From IMG/VR virus record IMGVR_UViG_3300047552_000224, positions 1 through 41,334 of that record: a stretch of DNA of 41,334 nt; one strand, written 5' to 3'. The notes beneath the pieces were generated by a model, which worked only from the letters and a program-made list of their open reading frames with translations, was not told the origin of the DNA and made no database searches. Positions within the stretch are counted from its first letter, which is position 1. Each line of letters starts with the position of its first letter. Source of the stretch: a virus. This document shows positions 14,285 to 22,203 of the stretch, in pieces. A program made the position numbers and the translations under genes.

Positions 14285-16065
14285 TTTCCATACTGAATCC
14301 AGGCGCAAAGATCACCGCAACAACTACGTCCTACTCGCAGGCAATCCCTCTGATTGATGATCTTCGGCCAATGTTCATTCGTATTACGTCAAGTGCGCCT
14401 GCATTTGTCTCTGTGGGAACGTATGCAAAAGTAGCCACAACTGCGGATACATTGGTTCAACCGGCTGATGAGTTGGTTATGTGTGTCGCAGGGATGAACA
14501 CTATCAACGTTGTTACTGCGAGTGGTACGGCTAATGTTGTGATTGTCCCGTTGGCTAATAGTGCTTATCTGCCTTACGCACTTACGCTAGATGAGCAGGC
14601 GTTTCAGGTATTAGCTAAGTACGGCACTGATTCACATTTATATCTTCCAGGCGTAGGCACTGTTTCCGGATTCACCGCAGGCAACTACCTAGACAGCGCA
14701 GGCACGACCGTTGCGACTGTCGATAATCCTGTTGGTCTGGTGCTGGATGGCGCGGGGAGTGTGGGGGCTGAACTTGCCACTGTTTCCGGTGCTACGCTAA
14801 CAGGTACAGGCAGCACGGCGTGTGTTTCATCGAATAGCGCAACCGTATCAGGTAAGTACATCGTCAAGTTCGACTACAACATTAGTTCTGGCTCTGTGTT
14901 TGCACAGGTTGGAAACTTCAACTGCCCAACCAAAACTGGAGCAGGTAGCTTCTACCAAATAATAGATTCAACAGCCACCGGTAACATCCAGATTGGCACT
15001 GTTTCTGCTGTCGGAACGGTAAGCAATTTCTCGGTTAAAGAAGTCACCGGCATCCACGCCTCCCAAGCCACAGCAGGGTTCAAGCCTGTAGAGCGCAGGG
15101 GGATTGTGAATCTGCTGACGTGGAGTAATGATCTGACGAATGGGGCTTGGATTGCACAAGGTGCGACTAAATCAGGTCAGGTGTTGAACGTACCAAACAA
15201 CGACGATCAGGTTTATCACTCAAATACGATTCCGGCAGGGGCATACACATACGCTGCGATTCTTAGCGGGTCAGGCACCTGTAAGATTGCTTGGGGTAAC
15301 GGAACAGACGGCTACGCAAATACGCTGTCAGTAACTCTCACTGCAACTCCGACGATGTATGTGATGAACCATACGTTTGCCGGTGCAAATACTCAGGTAA
15401 ATATCGGCAAGTACGCTGGCGACACTGCTACGGCGATCACATTCGGTGGTGCTGGCCTCTTCCAAGGCACCCTAACAGCCTCGCAAATCCTCGCATCCGG
15501 CGGCATCCCGCTCACGACCACGGCAGCAGCATCGAGCAGCGGGGGGAATTACTTCTGGCGGTTCGATGGGACGGATGATCGTATCAGCTTGGGTGCGCCT
15601 CTGTTCCAGATGAGTGATGATTTCGCCGTTGTTGTTGGGTACAAGCCTAGTGTTATCGCTGGATATAAATCACCTTTTTTCCCTGCAAGCAACTCTGCAA
15701 CATTTGCCCGACTTGGAGCGATTGGCATTGACCCATCTGGACAAGTTATTTTTTACAACACAAACGACGCCGGTACATTCTTCGCTCCGCAAATCGGCAC
15801 TACGGTTGCGAATGAATCCTTTGTGGCATCTGGTGTGTGCCGTTCAAATGTTGTTAAGGGTCGCAAGAATGCCGGTTCGTTCTCGACCACATCTACTCTT
15901 TCTGGCGCATTCACAATAAACGCCGCAGCAATAGGCACAGCCCAAGGATTTGATTTTGCCAATGGGTACAGTGGCCCAATCTTCGCCATCAAAGGCAATG
16001 TAAGTGACGCAGACCTGTTGACACTAGAGAAGTTTGTCGCTCAGTGGATGGGCGTAACCCTATGA
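14281..16065 (+). CDS. LamG/concanavalin-like fibre or head-fibre protein, 594 aa
   Basis: Low in charge and rich in Thr, Ala, Ser and Gly, as in beta-structured virion fibres. The C-terminal third (NYFWRFDGTDDRISLG ... ADLLTLEKFVAQWMGV) is like phage LamG/concanavalin A-type domains that bind sugars, so receptor or surface binding is likely. It lies between the holin and the head genes, away from the main tail genes. It could therefore decorate the head or be an adsorption protein. Confidence 0.65.
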   Translation: MISILNPGAKITATTTSYSQAIPLIDDLRPMFIRITSSAPAFVSVGTYAKVATTADTLVQPADELVMCVAGMNTINVVTASGTANVVIVPLANSAYLPYALTLDEQAFQVLAKYGTDSHLYLPGVGTVSGFTAGNYLDSAGTTVATVDNPVGLVLDGAGSVGAELATVSGATLTGTGSTACVSSNSATVSGKYIVKFDYNISSGSVFAQVGNFNCPTKTGAGSFYQIIDSTATGNIQIGTVSAVGTVSNFSVKEVTGIHASQATAGFKPVERRGIVNLLTWSNDLTNGAWIAQGATKSGQVLNVPNNDDQVYHSNTIPAGAYTYAAILSGSGTCKIAWGNGTDGYANTLSVTLTATPTMYVMNHTFAGANTQVNIGKYAGDTATAITFGGAGLFQGTLTASQILASGGIPLTTTAAASSSGGNYFWRFDGTDDRISLGAPLFQMSDDFAVVVGYKPSVIAGYKSPFFPASNSATFARLGAIGIDPSGQVIFYNTNDAGTFFAPQIGTTVANESFVASGVCRSNVVKGRKNAGSFSTTSTLSGAFTINAAAIGTAQGFDFANGYSGPIFAIKGNVSDADLLTLEKFVAQWMGVTL

Positions 16066-16193
16066 CCTACCTCAATCACATCCTAGACACTCACGCATTC
16101 TGGTGCTTAGTCGGCTTCGCCGCTGGCTTCTTCGTATGCGCTTGGGTAGTCCAAATGGTGCGCTGTGATAACTGCTGCTGGAGTGAGAAATGA
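16062..16193 (+). CDS. Small membrane protein, 43 aa
   Basis: Begins at an ATG overlapping the previous stop (ATGA) and ends overlapping the next start. One membrane segment (FWCLVGFAAGFFVCAWVVQMV, about residues 13-33) is followed by a Cys-rich tail (CDNCCW). Its tight fit between neighbours supports a real gene. Function unknown; a lysis accessory role is possible. Confidence 0.6.
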   Translation: MTYLNHILDTHAFWCLVGFAAGFFVCAWVVQMVRCDNCCWSEK

Positions 16194-16552
16194 ATTACAA
16201 CCACACAATCACCCTGATCGTTCCTCTGGACGCACTGGATATTGCCAAGGCAATCAATCGTCACCTCGATAGCGATGACGTAGGCGGGGCTGAAGGCTTC
16301 TCTGTACGCATGACCAAAGACGGTATCGAGTACGCAAGTTACTCACGCCTGTGCGATGCAGACTACGCTCAGAAAGCCGCCATGCTCGTTACTGTGGCGA
16401 GTGAGTTATTCGACCTGTGCCAAGCCGATACGCGCTTTGAAGATAAGCCTACGCTGGCTGATTGCGAACAGTTTTGCGCGGTGGCTGAGGCTTATGTGGA
16501 TAGTCCGGCTGATGGGTATACTTTAGTCCCGCCAGTTAATACGGAAATCTAA
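16190..16552 (+). CDS. Hypothetical protein, 120 aa
   Basis: Soluble, acidic and Ala/Asp-rich (LDALDIAKAINRHLDSDDVGGAEG). No family recognised. Similar small proteins often sit between fibre or lysis genes and head genes in podoviruses, but no role can be assigned. The next gene begins one base after its stop. Confidence 0.6.
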   Translation: MNYNHTITLIVPLDALDIAKAINRHLDSDDVGGAEGFSVRMTKDGIEYASYSRLCDADYAQKAAMLVTVASELFDLCQADTRFEDKPTLADCEQFCAVAEAYVDSPADGYTLVPPVNTEI

Positions 16553-16834
16553 ATGGCTACTATTGAGCAGCGTATATATGATGGTAATCGGGCTAAAGAG
16601 ATACTTGAGAATGAAGTATTTAATCAAGTATTTGAAGATATAGAAAAGGAACTATACGAATCATGGAAAACATCACCAATCCGCGACGAGGCAGGCCGAG
16701 AAAAGCTGCACCAGTACCTAATATCATTGGGGAAGGTGAAGACGCTATTAGTATCGACTCTGGAAACGGGGAAATTGGCGCAACTGGAGATCGAACACAA
16801 GAGAACGCTAGCGGAACGTCTTGGGTTCAATTAG
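16553..16834 (+). CDS. Conserved phage protein, helical, 93 aa
   Basis: Pattern AKEILENEVFNQVFEDIEKELYESWKTSPIRDEAGREKL..., with a later KVKTLLVSTLETGKLAQLEIEH, resembles a small helical protein common between portal and scaffold genes in many phages. Its function is not known to me. Its last 172 bases overlap the next gene in another frame. Confidence 0.65.
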   Translation: MATIEQRIYDGNRAKEILENEVFNQVFEDIEKELYESWKTSPIRDEAGREKLHQYLISLGKVKTLLVSTLETGKLAQLEIEHKRTLAERLGFN

Positions 16835-16995
16835 TAGAACTGGTTAAATCAAAGAATAGCCATTCTCATAGAATCTCATGTGTTATCCATCCTGAAGCAG
16901 AAGGTTTTATTCAAACAGATAATTTCGGTAATATTCGCACTGAAAAAGGTGAATGTGGTTATCAACTGAATACCGGCGAGATAATCAAAATCTGA
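16663..16995 (+). CDS. Hypothetical protein with AT-hook-like start, 110 aa
   Basis: Starts MENITNPRRGRPRKAAPVP; the RRGRPRK core is like an AT-hook or a common phage N-terminal tag. The C-terminal half (RISCVIHPEAEGFIQTDNFGNIR) is beta-like. The first half overlaps the preceding gene by 172 bases. AAGGAAC is 11 bases upstream, a loose fit. No ATG, GTG or TTG was found that would remove the overlap and keep this domain. Confidence 0.55.
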   Translation: MENITNPRRGRPRKAAPVPNIIGEGEDAISIDSGNGEIGATGDRTQENASGTSWVQLVELVKSKNSHSHRISCVIHPEAEGFIQTDNFGNIRTEKGECGYQLNTGEIIKI

Positions 16996-17007
16996 TATTA
17001 TGTTATT

Positions 17008-17030
17008 AAGTTAGCCGCTTAACTTCTTTT
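17008..17030 (+). terminator. Weak intrinsic terminator candidate
   Basis: AAGTTA/TAACTT stem (17008-17025) with a 6-base loop and a CTTTT tail, directly after the 110-residue gene and before the hairpin at 17036. The stem is AT-rich, so it would terminate only in part. Confidence 0.4.
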
Positions 17031-17035
17031 GGCTC

Positions 17036-17047
17036 TGCCGTGAGGCA
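17036..17047 (+). promoter_or_regulatory. Late-gene 5' hairpin (copy 2)
   Basis: TGCC-GTGA-GGCA, a 4 bp stem closed by a GNRA-type tetraloop. Here it is followed by TCCAG. A second stem (CCTGA/TCAGG, about 17059-17077) and TTGGAG then lead into the scaffold gene at 17101. Confidence 0.45.
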
Positions 17048-17100
17048 TCCAGTAATTACCTGAAGCGGATTATCAGGTGATTCAGACCTTGGAGAAGTAA

Positions 17101-18051
17101 ATGGATACCTCTGCAAATGCAGACTCCAGTAATTCCCCGCTTGATACCAATCAGGCAGCATCCCTATTCGCTTCAATGATTGATCCAGAACCTGAAAAGG
17201 AACAGGAAGAATCAGAAGTAGTAGAGGAAAGTAATGATTCGCCCATTGAGGCTGAATCCGAAGAATCGACCACTGAAGACGACGCAGATCAAGATCAACC
17301 TGAGACTGTCACCATCAAAGTAGATGGCAAGGATGTTGAGGTTACGATTGATGAACTGAAGAAGGGCTATCAGCGGCAGGCCGATTACACCCGCAAGACT
17401 ATGGAAGTGGCAGAGCAACGCAAACAAGCGGATGCCGAGCGACAACAAGCCTTGCAGGAGCGCAACCAATACGCGCAAAAGCTGACCGAGCAAGCCACGC
17501 TACTTAATGCCGTGATGCAGGAACAGCAGCAAATTGACTGGCAACAACTACTCGACTCCGATCCTATGGAGTATCTGAAACAGCAGCACCTCTATCAACA
17601 GAGGCAAGCTAGCCTTCAGCAACTTCAGCAGGAACAGGCGAAAGTATGGCAGTTGCAACAGGCTGAACAGGCTCAGTACGTCAATCAATTCGTCGCACAA
17701 CAGCAGGAACAATTGCTGGAAAAGTTGCCGGATTGGAACGATCCTGAGAAAGCGAAAGCCGAAAAATCCGCATTGCGTGAATACCTTCAGAACGAGGGCG
17801 TAACGCAAGAGGAACTCAACCAAATGTCTGACCATCGGCACGTTCTTATTGCACGCAAAGCAATGCTCTATGACCAAATGATGAGCAAAGCTAAAGCGGC
17901 TGCAAAGAAGGTAGAGAACCTACCTAAAAAAGTGGAACGTTCTGGCACTGGTCAATCGCAAAACATTGATCGTCGCACTCAACAATACCAACGGCTTAGT
18001 AAGTCAGGGAAAGTTGAAGATGCTGCGGCTTTGTTTGCATCAATCCTTTAA
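17101..18051 (+). CDS. Scaffolding protein, 316 aa
   Basis: Highly charged, acidic N-terminus. The segment EVTIDELKKGYQRQADYTRKT is seen in many podovirus scaffold-like proteins that sit just before the capsid gene. A long Gln-rich coiled coil (about residues 110-215) follows, then a basic C-terminus (KKVENLPKKVERS), as used to bind capsid subunits. It directs capsid assembly and is then removed. Confidence 0.8.
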   Translation: MDTSANADSSNSPLDTNQAASLFASMIDPEPEKEQEESEVVEESNDSPIEAESEESTTEDDADQDQPETVTIKVDGKDVEVTIDELKKGYQRQADYTRKTMEVAEQRKQADAERQQALQERNQYAQKLTEQATLLNAVMQEQQQIDWQQLLDSDPMEYLKQQHLYQQRQASLQQLQQEQAKVWQLQQAEQAQYVNQFVAQQQEQLLEKLPDWNDPEKAKAEKSALREYLQNEGVTQEELNQMSDHRHVLIARKAMLYDQMMSKAKAAAKKVENLPKKVERSGTGQSQNIDRRTQQYQRLSKSGKVEDAAALFASIL

Positions 18052-18058
18052 TCCTAAC

Positions 18059-18075
18059 GCTGTGAAGCACTGGAG
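18059..18075 (+). promoter_or_regulatory. Late-gene 5' hairpin (copy 3)
   Basis: GCT-GTGA-AGC, then A and CTGGAG, 7 bases before the capsid ATG. The stem bases differ from the other copies at paired positions, while the GTGA loop and CTGGAG are kept. Confidence 0.45.
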
Positions 18076-18082
18076 AATATAA

Positions 18083-19006
18083 ATGGCTGCACCTACTAAT
18101 ACCTTTCTGACGACTGCCGCTATCGGTAATCGTGAAGACCTGACCGATGTCGTATATCGCATCTCCCCGACCGCCACGCCTGTTCTGTCTCTGGCCGCCA
18201 AAGCCAAAGCAACAAACACGCTGCACGAATGGCAAACCCAAGACCTCGCGTCTGCATCTATCTCCAACGCTCAAGTTGAAGGTGATGATGCTTCTGCCAA
18301 GTCTGTTACCCCGACCGTTCGCCTGAACAACCGTACACAGATTTCTACAAAAACTGTGATCGTTTCCGGTTCGCAGCAGGCTATGAACTCTGCTGGTCGC
18401 AAGGACGAGCTGGGTTATCAACTGTCTCTGGCCTCGCTTGAACTCAAGCGCGATATGGAATCTTCCATTTGTCAGTTGGACGTGTCTGCAACTGCTCCGC
18501 GTCAGTCTCGTGGTCTGCCTGGTTGGGTCGTTGATAACGTCAATCGCAACGGCGGTACTCTGGCTTCTTACACCGGCAACACGGGTCGCACCAAGGGCAC
18601 TGCAATTGCATTCACCGAGGCACGTCTGAAGGATGTTCTGCAAAAGGTCTACACCGCTGGTGGCGAACCTGACACCCTGTTGATGATGCCGACTGCAAAG
18701 CAAACTTTCTCTAGCTTTACGGGTAACTCTACCCGTATGGACAAGGGCGAGGACGCCAAGGTCTATGCCTCTACCGACGTTTATGTGTCTGACTTCGGCG
18801 AGATTCGCGCAGTTGCTACTCGTTTTGCTGATGCTAACGATGTCTTCGTTCTTCAGTCTGACAAGTTGGCTGTTGCTTATCTGCGTCCGTTCCAGACCGT
18901 TGAACTGGCTAAGACCGGCGATGCTGAGAAGCGTGAATTGATCGTTGAATACACGCTTGAATGCCGCGCTCCGAAGGCTATGGGCGCAGTCTACGACGTA
19001 GCTTAA
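18083..19006 (+). CDS. Major capsid protein, SU10/DUF5309 type, 307 aa
   Basis: HK97-fold shell protein of the SU10 (DUF5309) family. Recognisable are the N-terminal REDLTDVVYRISPTATP, the repeated TRTQIS-like segment NNRTQISTKTVIVSGSQQA, RKDELGYQLSLASLELKRDME, and a C-terminal ELIVEYTLECRAPKA. Base use is more GC-rich and regular than in neighbours, as expected for a highly expressed gene. Scaffold is just upstream. Confidence 0.85.
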   Translation: MAAPTNTFLTTAAIGNREDLTDVVYRISPTATPVLSLAAKAKATNTLHEWQTQDLASASISNAQVEGDDASAKSVTPTVRLNNRTQISTKTVIVSGSQQAMNSAGRKDELGYQLSLASLELKRDMESSICQLDVSATAPRQSRGLPGWVVDNVNRNGGTLASYTGNTGRTKGTAIAFTEARLKDVLQKVYTAGGEPDTLLMMPTAKQTFSSFTGNSTRMDKGEDAKVYASTDVYVSDFGEIRAVATRFADANDVFVLQSDKLAVAYLRPFQTVELAKTGDAEKRELIVEYTLECRAPKAMGAVYDVA

Positions 19007-19014
19007 TTGATCTA

Positions 19015-19034
19015 GGGGAGGGTTCGCTCTCCCC
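19015..19034 (+). terminator. Hairpin after capsid gene
   Basis: GGGGAG/CTCCCC stem (19015-19034) with an 8-base loop, 9 bases after the capsid stop. The following ATTTCT is a poor T-run, so it is more likely an attenuator or mRNA-stabilising 3' stem. Confidence 0.5.
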
Positions 19035-19052
19035 ATTTCTGAAAGGAATAAC

Positions 19053-19475
19053 ATGCCTCAAATTAAGCAAAACGACGACTCTAGCCTCGGTATCGAAGGT
19101 ACTTCAGGCGGCAAGGGTGGTTTCGTCCCTGTCTCTATCGTTTATAACGTGCCTGCTGCTGATATTTCGTTCTTTGTTGCAGATCGTCCTTACGTTGTTC
19201 AGGGTATTCGTGGTCGTGTAGATGTTGCTGGCACTGGTGGTGCTTGTACGGCTCAAATCCGCAAGGTTCCGAGTGGTACTGCTGTTGCATCTGGCACTGT
19301 CTTGCATAGTTCTACATACAACCTCGTTGGCACGGCTAACACCATGCAAGCATTGACGCTTTCCACCACTGCTAGCGATCTGTTGCTGGCCGCTGGTGAT
19401 GCGATTGCGTTCGATCTGACTGGTACGGCTACTTCTGCAACTGGTTGTATCTCCGTTACGCTGAACCCTGCGTAA
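19053..19475 (+). CDS. Head decoration-like protein, 140 aa
   Basis: Low-charge, beta-rich sequence with many Thr, Ala, Gly and Val (VVQGIRGRVDVAGTGGACTAQIRK). It sits between hairpins directly after the capsid gene, the usual place for a decoration or head-fibre protein. Family not identified. AAAGGA lies before the ATG. Confidence 0.6.
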   Translation: MPQIKQNDDSSLGIEGTSGGKGGFVPVSIVYNVPAADISFFVADRPYVVQGIRGRVDVAGTGGACTAQIRKVPSGTAVASGTVLHSSTYNLVGTANTMQALTLSTTASDLLLAAGDAIAFDLTGTATSATGCISVTLNPA

Positions 19476-19481
19476 TCTGTA

Positions 19482-19509
19482 CCCGCTGGCCTAACCGCTG
19501 GCGGGTTTT
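19482..19509 (+). terminator. Intrinsic terminator
   Basis: CCCGC/GCGGG stem (19482-19486 with 19501-19505) followed by TTTT. It lies directly after the 140-residue gene and just before the next 5' hairpin. Confidence 0.6.
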
Positions 19510-19514
19510 CCTAA

Positions 19515-19532
19515 TACCGTGAGGTACTGGAG
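19515..19532 (+). promoter_or_regulatory. Late-gene 5' hairpin (copy 4)
   Basis: TACC-GTGA-GGTA followed at once by CTGGAG and ATG at 19538. The A-T pair replaces a G-C pair of copies 2 and 5, a compensated change. Confidence 0.5.
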
Positions 19533-19537
19533 CATAT

Positions 19538-19852
19538 ATGTCTAATGTCTTTTCTTCTTCCGGTGTGACTATCGTCGCCACTGGCGTTTCCATTGCTACC
19601 TCTGGCACTTCTGCCTCCGCAACGATTCCGGTCTGCGCTTCAGGTGAGTATCCGCGATATATCCGCATTGCTGCCACCGTTGCGGCTTGTGTTCGTATTG
19701 GCACGACTGCTGCGACTGCTGTAACTACGGATATGCAGGTTCAGCCAGGTGACGCGGTAATCATGCACGTCCCTAGCGGTTACACCAAGATTGCTGCAAT
19801 CCAAGTAGCGTCTGCGGGTGTTGTTCAAGTATCTCCACTCGAAAACATGTAA
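19538..19852 (+). CDS. Small virion protein, decoration-like, 104 aa
   Basis: Beta-rich and Ala/Val/Thr-rich (SATIPVCASGEYPRYIRIAATVAACVRIGTTAAT), similar in style to the previous gene but not an obvious copy. Phages with SU10-type capsids often have such proteins after the capsid gene. Its role on the head surface is inferred from order alone. Confidence 0.6.
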   Translation: MSNVFSSSGVTIVATGVSIATSGTSASATIPVCASGEYPRYIRIAATVAACVRIGTTAATAVTTDMQVQPGDAVIMHVPSGYTKIAAIQVASAGVVQVSPLENM

Positions 19853-19856
19853 CGCC

Positions 19857-20147
19857 ATGGATGCGCTAGGTACTAAGTTCCATTTCCATGATGGGAATAT
19901 GACTGTTCAGCGCACTCAGGATTGCACTCCGATCCTTGATTTGTGCAAAGAGCAACAGGCCACAGGTAACGTCGGTTCGTCTGAAATGAAGTTAGCCGCA
20001 CGAATCCCTAACGTGGTTATCGAGAACTATTGCAACGTCAATGGTGTTTCTTTTCAGGAAGTCATGGCTCCAAAGTCTCCGCACATTAAGCGGATGCTGA
20101 ACGATCCTGATCTTGCTGGATTTCGTGTTTGGCGTGGGAGGGTCTGA
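19857..20147 (+). CDS. Podovirus virion protein, probable head-tail factor, 96 aa
   Basis: Start chosen at ATG 19857, since an upstream in-frame start at 19818 lies inside the previous gene. The pattern FHFHDGNMTVQRTQDCTPILDLCKEQ ... IPNVVIENYCNVNGVSF ... IKRMLNDPDLAGFRVWRGRV is shared by a small protein found before the adaptor in many podoviruses. I know no defined function. The stop overlaps the next start (TGATG). Confidence 0.65.
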   Translation: MDALGTKFHFHDGNMTVQRTQDCTPILDLCKEQQATGNVGSSEMKLAARIPNVVIENYCNVNGVSFQEVMAPKSPHIKRMLNDPDLAGFRVWRGRV

Positions 20148-20755
20148 TGGCTCTTGGAAACTACACTGATTTACTTGCTGCGGTGGCTAACGAGCTGCAC
20201 CGTTCTGACCTAACGGATGTTATTCCTGACAAGGTGGCTCTCGCTGAAGTGCGGATTAACGGTGATCTTGATGCCCGTTTGCAAGACAAGAAATCCACTT
20301 TAACCTGTGTGGCAGGGACTTCTAGCGTAGTCGCTCCTACTGATGTTGTGAATATCCGTCACTTGTCCGTAGCTGTTACTCCGATTGTCACGCTGACTTA
20401 TGTATCACCCGATACGTTTGAATCATCCTATCCATACGAGGATAGCGGTGTTCCTAAAGTGTTCTCGGTCATTGGTGACTCGATCTACCTAGCACCTACT
20501 CCTGACTATGATTACACGCTTGACATTGTCTATAAAGGGCTTGTGCCTAGCCTTGAGTCAAACGGCACGACCTGGTTGATGACTCGTTACCCCAACGTGT
20601 ATCTGTACGCCACGCTCTGCGAAATGGCTCCGTATATCAAAGATGATGCACGTATGGCGATGTGGGAAGCTAAATATAACAACGCTATCGACTCTGTGAA
20701 TAGTCAGGATTGGTATTCCGGCTCGACGATGCGTGTTCGGACGGATGTGCGATGA
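20147..20755 (+). CDS. Head-tail adaptor (gp6/P22 gp4-like), 202 aa
   Basis: Begins ALGNYTDLLAAVANELHRSDLTDVIPDKVALAEVRIN, the helical start of phage adaptor proteins that dock under the portal. The beta insert and the C-terminal helical WEAKYNNAIDSVN match. Start ATG 20147 overlaps the previous stop; a longer start at 20129 is less likely. It completes the connector between portal and tail. Confidence 0.75.
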   Translation: MALGNYTDLLAAVANELHRSDLTDVIPDKVALAEVRINGDLDARLQDKKSTLTCVAGTSSVVAPTDVVNIRHLSVAVTPIVTLTYVSPDTFESSYPYEDSGVPKVFSVIGDSIYLAPTPDYDYTLDIVYKGLVPSLESNGTTWLMTRYPNVYLYATLCEMAPYIKDDARMAMWEAKYNNAIDSVNSQDWYSGSTMRVRTDVR

Positions 20756-22203
20756 CTCCGCTAGTTGGATTTGCGCCTGATCTTCCTCCTGAGACTGCGG
20801 GGATTTTCACTGAATGCTCAAACATTCTTCCGTCGCTTAATTCGTTCATTGGTGCGCCTGCTCCGATTGATGCCGGATTGGGTGCTATCTCGTCAGCTTG
20901 CACGGGGTTCGCAGTAACGCGCAACAGCACTAATTCCGCTAGAGTGTTTTGCGGTAACTCGTCTAAGTTGTACGAACAATTAGGTGGCGTTTGGTCTGAT
21001 AAATCTAAAGTTGGTGGCTATGCCGCTGGCCCAGATGACCGTTGGAGATTCGCACAGTTTGGCGATGTAACGCTGGCTTCTTGCAAGTCAGAAACCATGC
21101 AGGCTATCACTTCCGGTTCGTTTGCTAATGTCTCTGCATCTGCACCTAAAGCCTCAATCGTTGAAGTAATAAATAACCAAGTCTTTGCGTTCAACATCAA
21201 CGGCATGGGCTTTGGAGATCAGGCTAATCGTTGGGCTTGCTCTGCGGTTGGTGATTACACAGATTGGACTCCTGATGTAAATACTCAGTGCGTATCAGGT
21301 CAATTTCTTGATAGTCCTGGGGCTATCTCTGCCGGTAAGCGTCTAGGCGACATTATCGTAGCTTACAAAGAGCGCGCTATGTATATCGGCCAATACGTTG
21401 GAACTCCTGTTGTGTGGGATTTCCGTCGTGTTCCAGGTGACATTGGTACGCCTTGCCAGGAGGCTGTTGTTAGCACAGGAACGGCTCATTACTTCATCGG
21501 CATGGATGATTTCTACTTCTTTGATGGTACTCGTCCTCAGTCGCTCAATTCGCCATTGCGTCAATGGTTCTTCTCTAACTTAGACGCTAAGAACGCATAC
21601 AAGATTTGCGGAACGTATGACCGTATCAATAAACGGGCGTATTGGTGGTATCCGTCTATCTCTTCTAGCGGAGCACTAGATGATTGCATCGTACTGAACA
21701 CGGTAACGAATCAATGGGGCAAGTTGAGTCTTGGCATTGAGTATGTAGCTGATTACGTGGCTAGTGGTGTGACATTTGAAGGTTTGGGTACGCTGTATTC
21801 AACGTATGAAGATTTGCCGACGACTATCTCCTACGACTCTCCATTCTGGAATAGCGGCTCTAGTGTTTTGGCGGCATTCAAAACAGATCACACAGCCTAT
21901 CAATTGAGTGGTGCGGCTACTGAGTCACGTTTTACTACGGGTCACTATGGCGACAACGTACAGTTTTCTACTGTCTCCCGCATTCGGCCTCGCTTCCTGA
22001 AGTCTCCAACAAGTTCGACGCTGAACTATTCGCACTCCAATTACGACGCTGAATCATTCACCAATAACAAAACTGCGACTTACACAAACGGTTGGTATGA
22101 CCTTATTTGGTCTGCACGTTGGCATAAAGCAGAGTTTGTCTTTAACGGGCCGTTTTCTATTAGTGGATTTGAGGCGGTTATTACGCCGGATGGGAGTGAA
22201 TAA
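20752..22203 (+). CDS. Tail protein, P22 gp10-like / tubular tail B-like, 483 aa
   Basis: Sequence pattern of a beta-propeller-like tail nozzle: repeated RLGDIIVAYKERAMYIGQYV, GMDDFYFFDGTRPQSL, CIVLNTVTNQWGKLSL. In P22 this position holds the DNA-stabilising tail protein; in T7, the tubular protein gp12. It follows the adaptor and precedes ejection-type proteins. Start ATG 20752 overlaps the previous stop. Confidence 0.72.
   Translation: MTPLVGFAPDLPPETAGIFTECSNILPSLNSFIGAPAPIDAGLGAISSACTGFAVTRNSTNSARVFCGNSSKLYEQLGGVWSDKSKVGGYAAGPDDRWRFAQFGDVTLASCKSETMQAITSGSFANVSASAPKASIVEVINNQVFAFNINGMGFGDQANRWACSAVGDYTDWTPDVNTQCVSGQFLDSPGAISAGKRLGDIIVAYKERAMYIGQYVGTPVVWDFRRVPGDIGTPCQEAVVSTGTAHYFIGMDDFYFFDGTRPQSLNSPLRQWFFSNLDAKNAYKICGTYDRINKRAYWWYPSISSSGALDDCIVLNTVTNQWGKLSLGIEYVADYVASGVTFEGLGTLYSTYEDLPTTISYDSPFWNSGSSVLAAFKTDHTAYQLSGAATESRFTTGHYGDNVQFSTVSRIRPRFLKSPTSSTLNYSHSNYDAESFTNNKTATYTNGWYDLIWSARWHKAEFVFNGPFSISGFEAVITPDGSE

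Noticed and set aside
14281-16065. Diversity-generating retroelement target in the fibre gene
   Set aside because: No reverse transcriptase and no template repeat anywhere in the window.
17996-19054. 352-residue minus-strand reading frame over the capsid gene
   Set aside because: It is the shadow of a GC-rich, highly expressed capsid gene; no ribosome site and no protein-family pattern.
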